Of a stretch of 64,000 bases of DNA, positions 10,934 to 20,027 are shown piece by piece. Positions within the stretch are counted from its first letter, which is position 1; each line of letters begins with the position of its first letter. This stretch comes from an uncultured Prevotella sp. (GTDB lineage: Bacteria; Bacteroidota; Bacteroidia; Bacteroidales; Bacteroidaceae). Both the position numbers and the translations under genes were made by a program. The notes under the pieces were generated by a model. It was not told where the DNA came from and ran no database searches. It saw nothing but the letters and a program-made list of their open reading frames with translations. The stretch is from the NCBI GenBank assembly GCA_900317685.1, contig ONHQ01000008.1, positions 16,859 to 80,858 of the forward strand, in the 5' to 3' direction.

Positions 10934-10964
10934 CCCTTCCCTAACCCTCCCCGAGGGGAGGGAA
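10934..10964. repeat. Intergenic CCCTCCCC/GGGGAGGG hairpin element, copy 2
   Basis: CCCTAACCCTCCCCGAGGGG and following AGGGAA, directly after mutL. The gap 10907-11318 otherwise holds a 15-bp inverted repeat (11020-11034 TTCCTGTTTTCGTCA with 11102-11116), a terminator and copy 3 of this element. No gene is seen. Confidence 0.6.
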
Positions 10965-11161
10965 TGGCAATACCTGTTGCCGGTAATGTTGGAATGGTAT
11001 AGCTGTGAAGTCTTACTATTTCCTGTTTTCGTCACCTTTTTGAGAAAGTTCTATAAGTAATTGATAATCAATGTCGGTGTACTGCAATGTGGGTGTCCCA
11101 ATGACGAAAACAGGAAGAAGATAACCGAATATAAAGAATATATATGAAGTCTATAAACAAT

Positions 11162-11203
11162 AAACCGAATATCAGGAGCATTCCCGATATTCGGTTTTTT
11201 TTT
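11162..11203 (+). terminator. Hairpin terminator downstream of mutL
   Basis: AAACCGAATATC (11162-11173) pairs perfectly with GATATTCGGTTT (11186-11197), followed by a run of T. The CCGAATATC core recurs in the long hairpin at 23662-23712. Confidence 0.75.
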
Positions 11204-11282
11204 GTTTTTACTAAGACCTTAGCTTTGTCCTAAAGCCTTTCAATAGTCTTTAAAAGCTTATTGCCCATCCTTGAGGTTTTCT

Positions 11283-11317
11283 CCATTCCCTCCCTTTGGG
11301 GAGGGTTAGGGTAGGGC
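11283..11317. repeat. Intergenic CCCTCCCC/GGGGAGGG hairpin element, copy 3
   Basis: Read on the minus strand: CCCTAACCCTCCCCAAAGGG then AGGGAATGG. It lies just beyond the stop codon of the OmpA gene (minus strand) and could act as its 3' hairpin. Confidence 0.55.
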
Positions 11318-11318
11318 G

Positions 11319-12482
11319 TTACTCAGCCACCTGCACAGTAGCGCGACGGTTGAAGGAGACAGGAGACAGCTCGTCAACACCACCCTTACCGACAGTGTTG
11401 ATGTTAGCGCGGTCTACACCCATCTTCACGAGCTCGTCAGCAACAGTAGCTGCACGGCCCTCAGAGAGCTTCTGGTTGATTTCAGGAGTACCTGTTGCGC
11501 TGTCAGCATAGCCAGTGACGTTCAGCTTGCTGCCGTTCTCCTTAGCATACTGAGCGATAGCCTTCACGTTGACAAGGTCCTTCTGAGAAGCGATGTCGGT
11601 GTGGTTGATGTTGAAGAAGACAGATACCGGAGTGGTGACGAAGTCCTTGACAGCCTTCGGAGCCTCTTTAGGCTGCTCGCTGAGGAGCTTCTTCAGACGT
11701 GCGTTCTCTGCGTTAGCATCGTCGAGCTGACCCTGGAGAGCGTCGAGCTGATTCTGATACATAGCCTTCAGAGCGTCTACGTCAGGAACCTTGTTCCATG
11801 TGCCCTTGCCCAGGTTGAAGGTCAGACCCACCTCGGCATAGAGGTGATTGTCCTTGTCTTCCCATCCGCGCAGAGTGTGCGTGTCTCCGTTAAAGTTGCT
11901 GCTTGCGCCGTAGCCATCGAAGTCTTCCTCCAGACGGTTCCAACCACCTTCAACGTATACGCGCATCTTGTCGCACAGGCGCCAAGAAGACTGCAAACCG
12001 ACGCTCAGCTGCATAGCGTAGAGGTTGGTCTTGCAGTTGCGGGAGAAACCACCACCGGCGAAAGGAATCACGTTCCACACACGGTTGGGGTTGTAGCCGA
12101 AGAGCAGGTTGCTCATGTTGAACATCACATGCTCGTTCAGTGTCCAGTACTTCATGCCGTTGCCAGCGTTGTTGTCGTCGGTGACAGCCTTGCCCCAGAT
12201 ACCCTGCAGCTTGGTGCGGAGTCCGATGCCCGGTGTGAACCATTTACCGATAGCGACAGAAGCGCCCGGGTTGCTACGGAACTTCTTGAACGGGCTGTGT
12301 GACAGACCCAGTCCGTGCTCCTCGTTGCTGTACCAAGCACTCCAGTCAACGCCACCCTGAATAAACCAGTTACTCCAGAAAGAGTTAGTGGCCACGCTGT
12401 ACTTCTGTACGGGAGTTGCCTCCTGAGCCTGTGTGCCCAGGGCGAAACCGGCAAAAGCCAATGCAATGAATAACTTTCTCAT
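11319..12482 (-). CDS. OmpA-family outer-membrane protein
   Basis: 387 residues. Signal peptide MRKLFIALAFAGFALGTQAQ, then an eight-strand-barrel-like N-terminal half with alternating aromatic segments (GYNPNRVWNVIPFAGGGF, YVEGGWNR), a short coiled linker (LDALQGQLDDANAENARLKKLL), and a C-terminal OmpA peptidoglycan-binding domain (FFNINHTDI, NVTGYADSATGTPEINQKLSEGRA, RRATVQV). Expected role: anchoring the outer membrane to peptidoglycan. A -7 box TAACTTTG lies about 75 bases upstream. It is a paralogue of the OmpA gene at 28733-29848, which has the opposite orientation on the other flank of this region. Confidence 0.92.
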   Translation of the reverse strand: MRKLFIALAFAGFALGTQAQEATPVQKYSVATNSFWSNWFIQGGVDWSAWYSNEEHGLGLSHSPFKKFRSNPGASVAIGKWFTPGIGLRTKLQGIWGKAVTDDNNAGNGMKYWTLNEHVMFNMSNLLFGYNPNRVWNVIPFAGGGFSRNCKTNLYAMQLSVGLQSSWRLCDKMRVYVEGGWNRLEEDFDGYGASSNFNGDTHTLRGWEDKDNHLYAEVGLTFNLGKGTWNKVPDVDALKAMYQNQLDALQGQLDDANAENARLKKLLSEQPKEAPKAVKDFVTTPVSVFFNINHTDIASQKDLVNVKAIAQYAKENGSKLNVTGYADSATGTPEINQKLSEGRAATVADELVKMGVDRANINTVGKGGVDELSPVSFNRRATVQVAE

Positions 12483-12556
12483 AACTTTACCTATTAATAA
12501 TTGATTAAATAAATGATCTCTCGATGCTTCTTCATTAGCTTACACACGCTGTGTTT

Positions 12557-12565
12557 GCAAAGTTA
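12557..12565 (-). promoter_or_regulatory. -7 box of the OmpA promoter
   Basis: Minus-strand TAACTTTGC matches TAnnTTTG, giving a leader of about 70 nt. The -33 element is not obvious. The gap 12483-12806 holds only this promoter and the terminator at 12706-12739. Confidence 0.6.
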
Positions 12566-12705
12566 ATAAATTTTTTCTAATGATGGCGTTTTTTCTCCTT
12601 TTTTTTGCATTCTGCCCCTCCTTTTTGCGTGCAAAAGACTATGTTACAGCACTTTTTTGACTAAGTTACACTTTTATGCTGGGCTTTTTATCCAACAGTC
12701 ATAAC

Positions 12706-12739
12706 GAAAAACGCGCCGGGGTGTGGGGCCCCCGGCGCG
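12706..12739 (-). terminator. Terminator of the 12807-15599 gene
   Basis: On the minus strand CGCGCCGGGG (from 12739-12730) pairs with CCCCGGCGCG (12721-12712) and is followed by TTTTTCG. It is the strongest GC hairpin in this gap. Confidence 0.85.
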
Positions 12740-12806
12740 ATGGATATGGGATAGAAAGATCATGGGAGATCTATGCTATACCCTTGTTTTTTTCTTGCTC
12801 ATCTTA

Positions 12807-15599
12807 TTATTTCTTGATGAACAGCTTCTTGCCATTAACAATATACACACCCGTCTTCGTGACACGCTCCACGCGGCGGCCTTGCAGGTCGTAGATGACC
12901 TTCTGAGCGTTGCCCTCTGCGTTGATGTCACGGATGCCCGTGAGTGTAGTATTGATGGAATAGGTTCTCATGAAGGAATCATTGACTGTGCAGTCAGACG
13001 ACTTGACGCTGTTTGGGTCCTTCAGATATTTACCGTAGTTGGAGTCACCGAAAGCACCCTCTGGAATCTTGAAGGTGTAGTCGGTCGTTCTGACATGTAC
13101 CATATCGATAGGCTGATCCCACACGAGTTTGAGGGCGTAGTTGACCTCGTCGGTGTGGTCAGGGTCTGCCTCGAAGTGGCCATAGCCCATGAGCTGGTTG
13201 TTGCTGAACTCTACCAGTTCAACTCTTGCCTTCGGATTGCCTACGAGACCGTCGGTCTGTGCGCGGTCAATGAGCACGATGTATTGACTGAGATAATCTT
13301 TGGGATGTTCAGTCTGTGAGCCGCCTTCTTCCGGCAACTTCTCCCAATACTGATAGTGCTTGAAGTCAGAGGGCGTCGGGTCGGGTGTCGGATCAGGAGT
13401 CGACGAGCCCAGTGTGAAGGCCTCTTTCACCTCGTTGGAAGTGACCAGCTTGCCATCCTGCATGAAGCAGAAGGCTCCCTTCGGGATGACGATGTAGTAC
13501 GAGCCTTTTTCCGTCAGGCCGCTGACAGTGATGACGAAGTCCATTGTGGAGTTTTCCAGCGGTTTGATGGTGGCCGAGGCTCCACTGACAGCGTTGCCGT
13601 TAGCGTCGGTGACGGTCAGCACGGTGCCGTCCTTGAGTGTCACGTTGCTGTTGTGTGTGAAGCTGAGGGTCATCTTCTCAGAAAGGCTCTGGATGGTGTT
13701 AGGAGTGAAGGTGGCATCGATGTCAACGCTCTCCTCAGCAGGCTTGGTGCTCTCTTCGAAGACGAAGGCGTTGGAAAAATCCTTCTGGAAGTAAATGTCA
13801 GGGTAGTCTGGGCCTGATACGGGCTGTTCGACATTTTCAGAGAAATCGATCAAAGCGTTGACATAGGTATCTGTGCCGTGTTTTTTCTTGCCTAAGTAGC
13901 CATTGACGAGGAACTTGCCAAAGGTAAGTGTGGCGTTGAGCTTATCAGAAGCCAATCGTGTCAGGGTCAGATCATTGACAGAAGCCAAGTAGCTATCGGT
14001 AACATTCTTGTCGCTTGTCAGGTCGTAGCCCTTGCTGTTCATCAGCACATGCAGATACTTGCCGTCGAGCGTGGAGAAGGCTTCTTTGCTGCCTCCTTTA
14101 GCTTCTGCCTTGAAGGCATAAGCGTCATTAGCTGATGTGGAGAGCTTGACAGCAGAACCGTCGTAAGCGAGATACAGCTTCTTGCCCTCGCTGTTGACAC
14201 CATAGATCTTATAGTACTTGCCATCCTCGGGCAGGGTCACGTTGGCCTCCTTGTAGAAGTTGGCCATAGCCGTCTTCAAGTCGTCGTCGGAGGGAGTGGT
14301 CTCGGCGTTGACGAGGTCGGATAGGGCCTTGCGTGCCTCGCTGTCGGTAGTAGGATAACCTACACCGGTGATGGCCAACAGAGCCTTGGCAGCCTTCATC
14401 GTCTCGGTATCGGGGGCCTTGCTTGTTACCGACCAAGTGAAGGTGGTCTCTTTATTCCAGTTGTCGTATTCCGACACGTTATAGAGCTCGTTGTGGACGA
14501 AGCCCTCGGGGAGTGTCAGCGTCCACGTGCCCTCGTCGGAGACATCCTTGCCACCGTTGATGGTGCCGACGATGGACTTCGAGTCGGTTTCCGATTTCTT
14601 GAATGTGATACCAATTTTTGCCTTGCCGTTGAGCATCAAAGCCTGTCCTTCTGTATTTACAGTTCCTACAGCATCAGGGAAGGTGATGGTGATAGTGCTC
14701 TTCAGCGACTTGCCCACATATCCTTCTGCCGGGTCAACGGTCACGGGGTTGAATATAGCCCTGTCTTTCTTCACCTTGAAGGTATAGCTCAGTGCCGTGT
14801 TGGTGTATCCTTCAGCGTCCTCAATCATACCGGTTGGAATGCTCACAGAATAGCTGCCATCAGTAGTGAGGGCACTGCTGGCACCGAGCGTCAGTGTAGT
14901 GCCGCTGACAGAAGCGCTGAGGCTCTGCGTTTTGCCGTCGGGTGTTGTCAGCGTGGCGGTACCGCCCAAGAGGGAGATGCTTCTTCCAAAGTCCAGGCCG
15001 AAGGAAGAGAAGCTACCCACTGTGGCACCGTTAGCGATCGTCGTGCTGGAAGGTGTCAGTACGTCGGCCTTTGGAGAGTACTCAACCGTCACCGTGTTGA
15101 AATGAGCACCGGTACCCGATCCACTTACAAAGAACGAGACGCTGTGATAGGTAGAACCATCTGCTTTCCACTGGCAGCAGAAATCGCTGCTGGCAGTATT
15201 GAAGGTGCCGCCCTGACCTTTTTCCAGACCAAAGCCACCCTGTGTGCTGCCTTTACCGACAGTGACGGAGAGGATCTTCACGTCCGAACCAGTCACGACC
15301 ATACGGCTGTTGTCGTTCATGTCCAGTGTGTAGTAGATGCTTTGGTCGCTGCTGGTATGCTTGGCGAGCCAGTCACCTGTAGCGTTGGACTCATCATTGA
15401 ACTTCAAGTTGACATCACCAGAGGTGAAGCTTACATCAGACACCTTGATGGATGGGCCTTCAGTGGTCTCGAACGCTGAAGCAGGGTAGGAAGGAGACAA
15501 CGTCCAAGGCTTAGAGAAATTGAAAGTTACCTTCTTGACGGGAAGCGCCCATGCTCCTATGGAAAGGAGCAGAGCGAAGAACAGTAAAACGTGTTTCAT
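12807..15599 (-). CDS. Large secreted protein with Ig-like domains and sorting-type tail
   Basis: 930 residues. Signal peptide (HVLLFFALLLSIGAWAL). The middle holds Ig-like repeats of the SbsA/Big-5 type (around 180-280: GSFSSFGLDFGRSISL, TTDGSYSVSIPTGMIEDAEG) and a related unit near 630-720. The C-terminus (YDLQGRRVERV, GVYIVNGKKLFIKK) matches the sorting-like tail common in Prevotella secreted proteins, so export to the surface or medium is likely. No catalytic motif is seen, so function is unknown. The next gene upstream on this strand, a small lipoprotein, ends 12 bases before its start, so the two are probably co-transcribed. Confidence 0.75.
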   Translation of the reverse strand: MKHVLLFFALLLSIGAWALPVKKVTFNFSKPWTLSPSYPASAFETTEGPSIKVSDVSFTSGDVNLKFNDESNATGDWLAKHTSSDQSIYYTLDMNDNSRMVVTGSDVKILSVTVGKGSTQGGFGLEKGQGGTFNTASSDFCCQWKADGSTYHSVSFFVSGSGTGAHFNTVTVEYSPKADVLTPSSTTIANGATVGSFSSFGLDFGRSISLLGGTATLTTPDGKTQSLSASVSGTTLTLGASSALTTDGSYSVSIPTGMIEDAEGYTNTALSYTFKVKKDRAIFNPVTVDPAEGYVGKSLKSTITITFPDAVGTVNTEGQALMLNGKAKIGITFKKSETDSKSIVGTINGGKDVSDEGTWTLTLPEGFVHNELYNVSEYDNWNKETTFTWSVTSKAPDTETMKAAKALLAITGVGYPTTDSEARKALSDLVNAETTPSDDDLKTAMANFYKEANVTLPEDGKYYKIYGVNSEGKKLYLAYDGSAVKLSTSANDAYAFKAEAKGGSKEAFSTLDGKYLHVLMNSKGYDLTSDKNVTDSYLASVNDLTLTRLASDKLNATLTFGKFLVNGYLGKKKHGTDTYVNALIDFSENVEQPVSGPDYPDIYFQKDFSNAFVFEESTKPAEESVDIDATFTPNTIQSLSEKMTLSFTHNSNVTLKDGTVLTVTDANGNAVSGASATIKPLENSTMDFVITVSGLTEKGSYYIVIPKGAFCFMQDGKLVTSNEVKEAFTLGSSTPDPTPDPTPSDFKHYQYWEKLPEEGGSQTEHPKDYLSQYIVLIDRAQTDGLVGNPKARVELVEFSNNQLMGYGHFEADPDHTDEVNYALKLVWDQPIDMVHVRTTDYTFKIPEGAFGDSNYGKYLKDPNSVKSSDCTVNDSFMRTYSINTTLTGIRDINAEGNAQKVIYDLQGRRVERVTKTGVYIVNGKKLFIKK

Positions 15600-15611
15600 G
15601 GTTGTTTGGTT

Positions 15612-16124
15612 TTATCTCATGTCAGGATCGATCTCGTCTTTCTGTGTCTTGACACAGAGCTTCCATGTGCCGTCGACCTTGACGGGATTGAACATATAAG
15701 CTGTCTTGGCTGGCTCACCGGTACCGGTTTGCTCGGCTTTGGCCCATGTCACGTTGTATCGTACGTCGTTGCAACCCTCCAACTGGAAGGAGAAGAACTG
15801 ACGGCTGTAGTCCAGCACCGGGAACATGTGGAAGCGACGGCGGAAGCGGTCGGCGGTCTGCTTGCTCAGCGGCTTCACCTCTTTCGTGGAGTCGTCGTAT
15901 TCATAGAGGCTGGAGAGCACACGATCCACCTGTCCGGCCTTGAGTTGGGCCATGGCGTCGTCGCAGAGCTTGAGCATCGTCGTGGTGTCCTCATGGTTGA
16001 GTGTGCTGCGGAACTCAGCAACGCGCTCCTCGCGTGGCTTCTCGTTTTTGTTCGAGCAAGAAGAGCAGGAGGCGAAGAAACCAAGCGTCAGCAGTGTACA
16101 AGCAAAAAGAATGTATTTCTTCAT
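15612..16124 (-). CDS. Small lipoprotein, paralogue of the one at 27309-27833
   Basis: 170 residues with signal peptide and lipobox ending FFASC. The body aligns with the lipoprotein at 27309-27833: AGQVDRVLSSLYEYDDSTKEV against KQVDKALSMLFYYDLKTNKV, and DVRYNV...FNPVKVDGTWKLCV against EVKYNI...IRPVRLEGRWYLTL. Both lie directly downstream of a large DUF4988-type lipoprotein, so they likely work with it at the cell surface or in the periplasm. No known family name recalled. Confidence 0.75.
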   Translation of the reverse strand: MKKYILFACTLLTLGFFASCSSCSNKNEKPREERVAEFRSTLNHEDTTTMLKLCDDAMAQLKAGQVDRVLSSLYEYDDSTKEVKPLSKQTADRFRRRFHMFPVLDYSRQFFSFQLEGCNDVRYNVTWAKAEQTGTGEPAKTAYMFNPVKVDGTWKLCVKTQKDEIDPDMR

Positions 16125-16223
16125 GATGGAATATATTTAAATAAGAAAAGAGGGTGTGCCTGCTCTTTAGTAGACACACCCTCCTGATAAGAGCTTATTC
16201 AGCTTCGAATGTTCTCAATTTGT

Positions 16224-19200
16224 TTAGTTGCCCTGTGTACGATCGACAGTGACGACGAGCGTATCATAGAAGTCACCCCAAGTGTAGCTGATGGTTACAG
16301 GAATCTTCAGAGTGAACTTGGTGACGTTCTCACCGTTGTTCTTGTAGAAGATAGCACCGAACAGGCCCTTGTTCTCCTCGATGTACTTCAGCAGGTCAGC
16401 GTTCTTGCTTGCTGCGTCGTAAGCTGAGAGGTCGAAGGTGAACTTATGGGAACCCTTGTTGATGGTCTTTGTGCCATCGTAGGTGTAGAGCTCGGCCAAT
16501 TCTGTAACGTTCTTCAGAGCCTCGAACTTGCCTTCGTGATGCATATCGGTCTGCACAGCAGCTGGGTCGACGTTCACGGTGATAGCGTTCACGCCATAGT
16601 AAGCCCAGAACCACTTGTTCTCACCTTCCATGCTTACACCGCGCCAGTCGAAGAGCTTCACAATGTCGCTCAGGTAGATGACGTTGCCGTTGGTCTTAGC
16701 GTCAACAGCTGTCTTCTGCTCCAGCGGGTTGAGGTTGATAGGACGCTGCCAGCTTGCGAGGAATGTACCGTCGCTAACAGGAACAGCTACGCCGCAGTCG
16801 TTAGAAGCGATGACACCAACATAGGTGCGGAGCTCCTTGGCGATGTTAGCGTGATCCTTCTCATAGCCGATGGCGTTCAGAACGTCCTTAGCGGGCTGGT
16901 TGTTGATCAGCTTCAGCTCACCAGTCTTCTGGTCGAGGCTTGCAATCTGAGTGTAGTTGCCCTTGTACTCAGCATAGAGCTTGTCGTTGTAGAAAGCACC
17001 CTTGCCATAGTCGATGGCGCAAGTGTTCAGAGTCTCAGTCAGAGTAGCCTTGTTGTATGCGTCAGTGTGGTTGGCAACATACTTGTCATACAGACTCTTG
17101 TATGCACCATTATTGTGACGGGCTGCATCACCGGCAGTGATGGTGTACACCTTACCGTTCTGAGCTTTGATTGTGATGTCCTCAGGAACGAAGTAATATT
17201 TATAGGTGTTCGAGATCTGAGGAGCATTGCCCTTGAACGTGGCAGCGATAGAGTTGTTGAAGTTGTCAATGTTGCCACCGTTGATAGGCTCGTGAACATC
17301 GTTGACAATTGCGCTCCAACCGTCGTCAGCACCAGTGGTCTCGTTGTACCAGTAGTTGTTGATCTTCTCTTTCAGAGCGATAGCTGTGTTAGCCTTACGA
17401 GTCAGGTCGGTTGTAACCTTTACGTAGATGTACTTGTACTCAGCGATCTTCTTGCCGACAACAGCCTGCTTCAGAACATAACGGAAGTAGCGAGTAGCTT
17501 CAACCGGAGTCTTTGTTGCGTGGTGTGTCAGTTTTTCAACTTCCTCAGGAGACAGAGTCCACTTCCAAGTGTGGTTGGTAGTACCCTCGGTGTTAGCAGA
17601 GTAGAACAGGTCACCCAGCTCATCCTCGGTGTATGTACCGTCAGCATTCTTCTTGTAGAGTTTCAGCTTGTCGATAGGATTGCCCTGAGCGTCGTTGCTA
17701 ACATTTGCCTGCAGCACGTCGGGCTCATACATTGCGTCGAACTCGTTCTTGGTAGTACCATTGAGGAGGTCAGTCAGCATGTACTTGTTGAACTGCGACC
17801 AGTTGGTGCTCAGACCGTCTACAGCGTTGCAGAGGTCGAACTCGCCCTTGCCGTCAGGATATGCAGTCAGCTCAGTGATCTTGTCCTCAGGAGCCTTTTC
17901 TGTGATGTGCAGCAGAATGTAACCATCGAGCACGACGTCACCGTTGGCATTCTTAACGAGAACCTGTACCAGAGGCTCACGACCGATGGCTGCGCGGTTG
18001 TCCTTTGCAGGATTACCGTTCTCGTCAACGTTGTTAGCCTTCAGGACACCGTTGGGCTGATCTTTCCATGTAGCGAACTTGCTGTCGCCAGTCTTGTTGC
18101 CGTCTACATTGTAGTCAACGAGGTTGAACTCATAGTGCAGACCCCACTCGCGCTCGTCACCATACTTAAGGGTCTGGAGCTTGAATGCCTTGTTCAGGTC
18201 TTTGTAGTCCTGCTCTTCCATGTGGAGAGCGAGGTAAGAGCTCAGATCGATTTCACCGTTATAGTAGAGCTCGAGGGCTGCGCCACGAGGATCTGCGAGA
18301 GCCTCCTTCGGAGAATCCCAGACGTGAATCTTATTGTTGGCATCTACGATACCGTTCTCATCACCAGTCTGTGTGCGCTTTGCAGCGTCCATCTCGCCGT
18401 ACATAGGCTTCTGAGCCCAAACAATAGCTTCGAGCTTAGCCTGCAGCGGGTTGAGCAGAGCATAGTCAGAAGTGATGATAGCATCCTTTGTAGCGAGCTT
18501 GTTGTCCTTTGACTTCACCTGCAGAGCGATTGTGTTGTCCTTCTGATAGGTTGAAGAAGTCGGGGTCGCGTTGAGCAGTTCAGGATGTGCGATCTTCAGA
18601 CCAGCGGTCAGAATACCGTTGTCGTTCATGAATGCAGCAGCACCATTGTCCTTCTTCTCAGGAGAAGTGACACCTAATGCTTCAGCGGTAGCACGGCTCT
18701 TGACATACTGCACCTCAGGCTCCAGCACGTTGTAACCCATAACATCAGCATATTCTGTGTTGGCGTTGGCCGGGTTCATGTGGTACTGAACTGTCCATGT
18801 CGGGCCATAGACGAATGCCTTCTCGCCTGTTACAGAGACTTTCTCGTTGGGCAGCTTGTTGGACTGATAGTCCGTGATGTCGCCACCGACAGCCTTGCCC
18901 TGGTGGTTCTTGATGCCTGTAGGAACTTTCTTTACCAACGTTGTACCAGTGAGGTACGGATAGTTGACAGTCTCGATACCATCGAGGTAGAGCTTCGGCA
19001 TGAATACCAAGCTGGTCAAATCGCCAGTCAGAGAGATGACAACATCCTCGCTGTAGCCAGACAGACCGGAGAGAATCAAGTTCTTGGAGTTCGTGTCCAA
19101 AGTACCCGTGATGGTGCCGTTGGATGTGTTGGCGAAGTAGATGTCAGTGTCCTTGACCTTCTTGCCATCCTTCCAAATCTCGAACTTGTGAGTCTGGGCG

Positions 19201-19682
19201 TTAGGCACATAGTACTCGTAGGAAGAAGCAGATGAACCTGCGCTGCCTGCTGTGCCGGCATCGCCCTTGTCACCCTTGTCGCCCTTGTCACCCTTGTCGC
19301 CTTTGTCACCCTTGTCGCCTTTGTCACCTTTGGGACCTTGTGCCAAGAAGTCGGTCTTCTTACCATCCTTGTACCAGTAGCCATCGTCGCCGATGGTCCA
19401 TGCTGTACCTGGCTTGCCTTCAGCGCCATCCTTACCGTTGGTAAGGTTGAACGACTTGCCGTCACTCAGTGTTACCGTGACACCGTTGTCGGACTGTGCG
19501 ACATTCGTAATAACCGAGCCACCCTTGATCAGCTTCTCAATCTCAGCGATCTTGTTGGCATTTGCAGTGATTTGCTCCTGCAGGTTGTTGATGTCGTCAT
19601 CGTAGTCCTTACAAGATGTCAATGATGTGGCAACGACCGTGAGGGCGCTGAGCATCATCACACTTAAAACTGTTTTTTTCAT
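16224..19682 (-). CDS. Large surface lipoprotein, DUF4988-type with collagen-like stalk
   Basis: 1152 residues. Signal peptide and lipobox SLTSC give lipidated Cys24, followed by KDYDDD, an acidic stretch like the Bacteroidota lipoprotein export signal, so the protein should face outward. A short coiled coil (NNLQEQITANANKIAEIEKL) precedes the DUF4988-type block (GVTVTLSDGKSFNLTNGKDG, AWTIGDDGYWYKDGKKTDF). Gly-X-Y triplets (GPKGDKGDKGD...) run over about 116-145. About 1000 residues of beta-rich repeats follow. The C-terminus (RPINLNP, DIVKLFDWRG, FWAYYGVNAI) is homologous to that of the lipoprotein at 23994-27206. Function unknown; a cell-surface layer or adhesin role is inference. Confidence 0.82.
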   Translation of the reverse strand: MKKTVLSVMMLSALTVVATSLTSCKDYDDDINNLQEQITANANKIAEIEKLIKGGSVITNVAQSDNGVTVTLSDGKSFNLTNGKDGAEGKPGTAWTIGDDGYWYKDGKKTDFLAQGPKGDKGDKGDKGDKGDKGDKGDKGDAGTAGSAGSSASSYEYYVPNAQTHKFEIWKDGKKVKDTDIYFANTSNGTITGTLDTNSKNLILSGLSGYSEDVVISLTGDLTSLVFMPKLYLDGIETVNYPYLTGTTLVKKVPTGIKNHQGKAVGGDITDYQSNKLPNEKVSVTGEKAFVYGPTWTVQYHMNPANANTEYADVMGYNVLEPEVQYVKSRATAEALGVTSPEKKDNGAAAFMNDNGILTAGLKIAHPELLNATPTSSTYQKDNTIALQVKSKDNKLATKDAIITSDYALLNPLQAKLEAIVWAQKPMYGEMDAAKRTQTGDENGIVDANNKIHVWDSPKEALADPRGAALELYYNGEIDLSSYLALHMEEQDYKDLNKAFKLQTLKYGDEREWGLHYEFNLVDYNVDGNKTGDSKFATWKDQPNGVLKANNVDENGNPAKDNRAAIGREPLVQVLVKNANGDVVLDGYILLHITEKAPEDKITELTAYPDGKGEFDLCNAVDGLSTNWSQFNKYMLTDLLNGTTKNEFDAMYEPDVLQANVSNDAQGNPIDKLKLYKKNADGTYTEDELGDLFYSANTEGTTNHTWKWTLSPEEVEKLTHHATKTPVEATRYFRYVLKQAVVGKKIAEYKYIYVKVTTDLTRKANTAIALKEKINNYWYNETTGADDGWSAIVNDVHEPINGGNIDNFNNSIAATFKGNAPQISNTYKYYFVPEDITIKAQNGKVYTITAGDAARHNNGAYKSLYDKYVANHTDAYNKATLTETLNTCAIDYGKGAFYNDKLYAEYKGNYTQIASLDQKTGELKLINNQPAKDVLNAIGYEKDHANIAKELRTYVGVIASNDCGVAVPVSDGTFLASWQRPINLNPLEQKTAVDAKTNGNVIYLSDIVKLFDWRGVSMEGENKWFWAYYGVNAITVNVDPAAVQTDMHHEGKFEALKNVTELAELYTYDGTKTINKGSHKFTFDLSAYDAASKNADLLKYIEENKGLFGAIFYKNNGENVTKFTLKIPVTISYTWGDFYDTLVVTVDRTQGN

Positions 19683-19740
19683 ACGATAAACATTAATTAA
19701 ACAACTATTTAAAAATAGATATTATAAGTCTACTTCTTCT

Positions 19741-19764
19741 TGCAATCTCCGCCGGGGAGGTGCA
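19741..19764. repeat. Palindrome at promoter of left surface lipoprotein (inverted copy of 23886-23910)
   Basis: On the minus strand it contains CTCCCCGGCGGAGATTGCA, identical over 19 bases to the plus-strand copy at 23886-23910, and nearly palindromic. It would lie at the very 5' end of the transcript. The two copies form inverted repeats about 4.1 kb apart around a tyrosine recombinase gene. Confidence 0.75.
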
Positions 19765-19773
19765 ATTCAGTGG

Positions 19774-19805
19774 CAAATATAGGGATAATTCTTAAGACAC
19801 GCAAA
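19774..19805 (-). promoter_or_regulatory. Promoter of the 16224-19682 lipoprotein
   Basis: Minus strand: -33 TTTG (19802-19805), 20-bp spacer, -7 TATATTTG (19774-19781). This is a full consensus match, with the palindrome immediately downstream. The rest of the 19683-20027 gap is A/T-rich and shows no gene. Confidence 0.8.
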
Positions 19806-20027
19806 TAAAATCTTGTCTTTTTCAAGGATGGTGCTTAATTTTGTTGAAAATTGGCGGTTCCATCCTCTTATCTAAGGCAGATTTCTATGCTTGTCCTACT
19901 GAATCACTCCATAACATACCTCTTTTCAATCTGCAAAATTAAGGTTTATTCTTCATAAAACAAAACTTTTGGGCGACTTTTTATCAACAAACTGAAAAAT
20001 AGGTTACATCAATGACTTTTTATCACT

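Noticed and set aside
16446-18512. Plus-strand open frame of 688 codons opposite the left large lipoprotein
   Set aside because: Low-complexity Val/Leu-rich translation typical of an antisense shadow; the minus strand has a signal peptide, lipobox and promoter.
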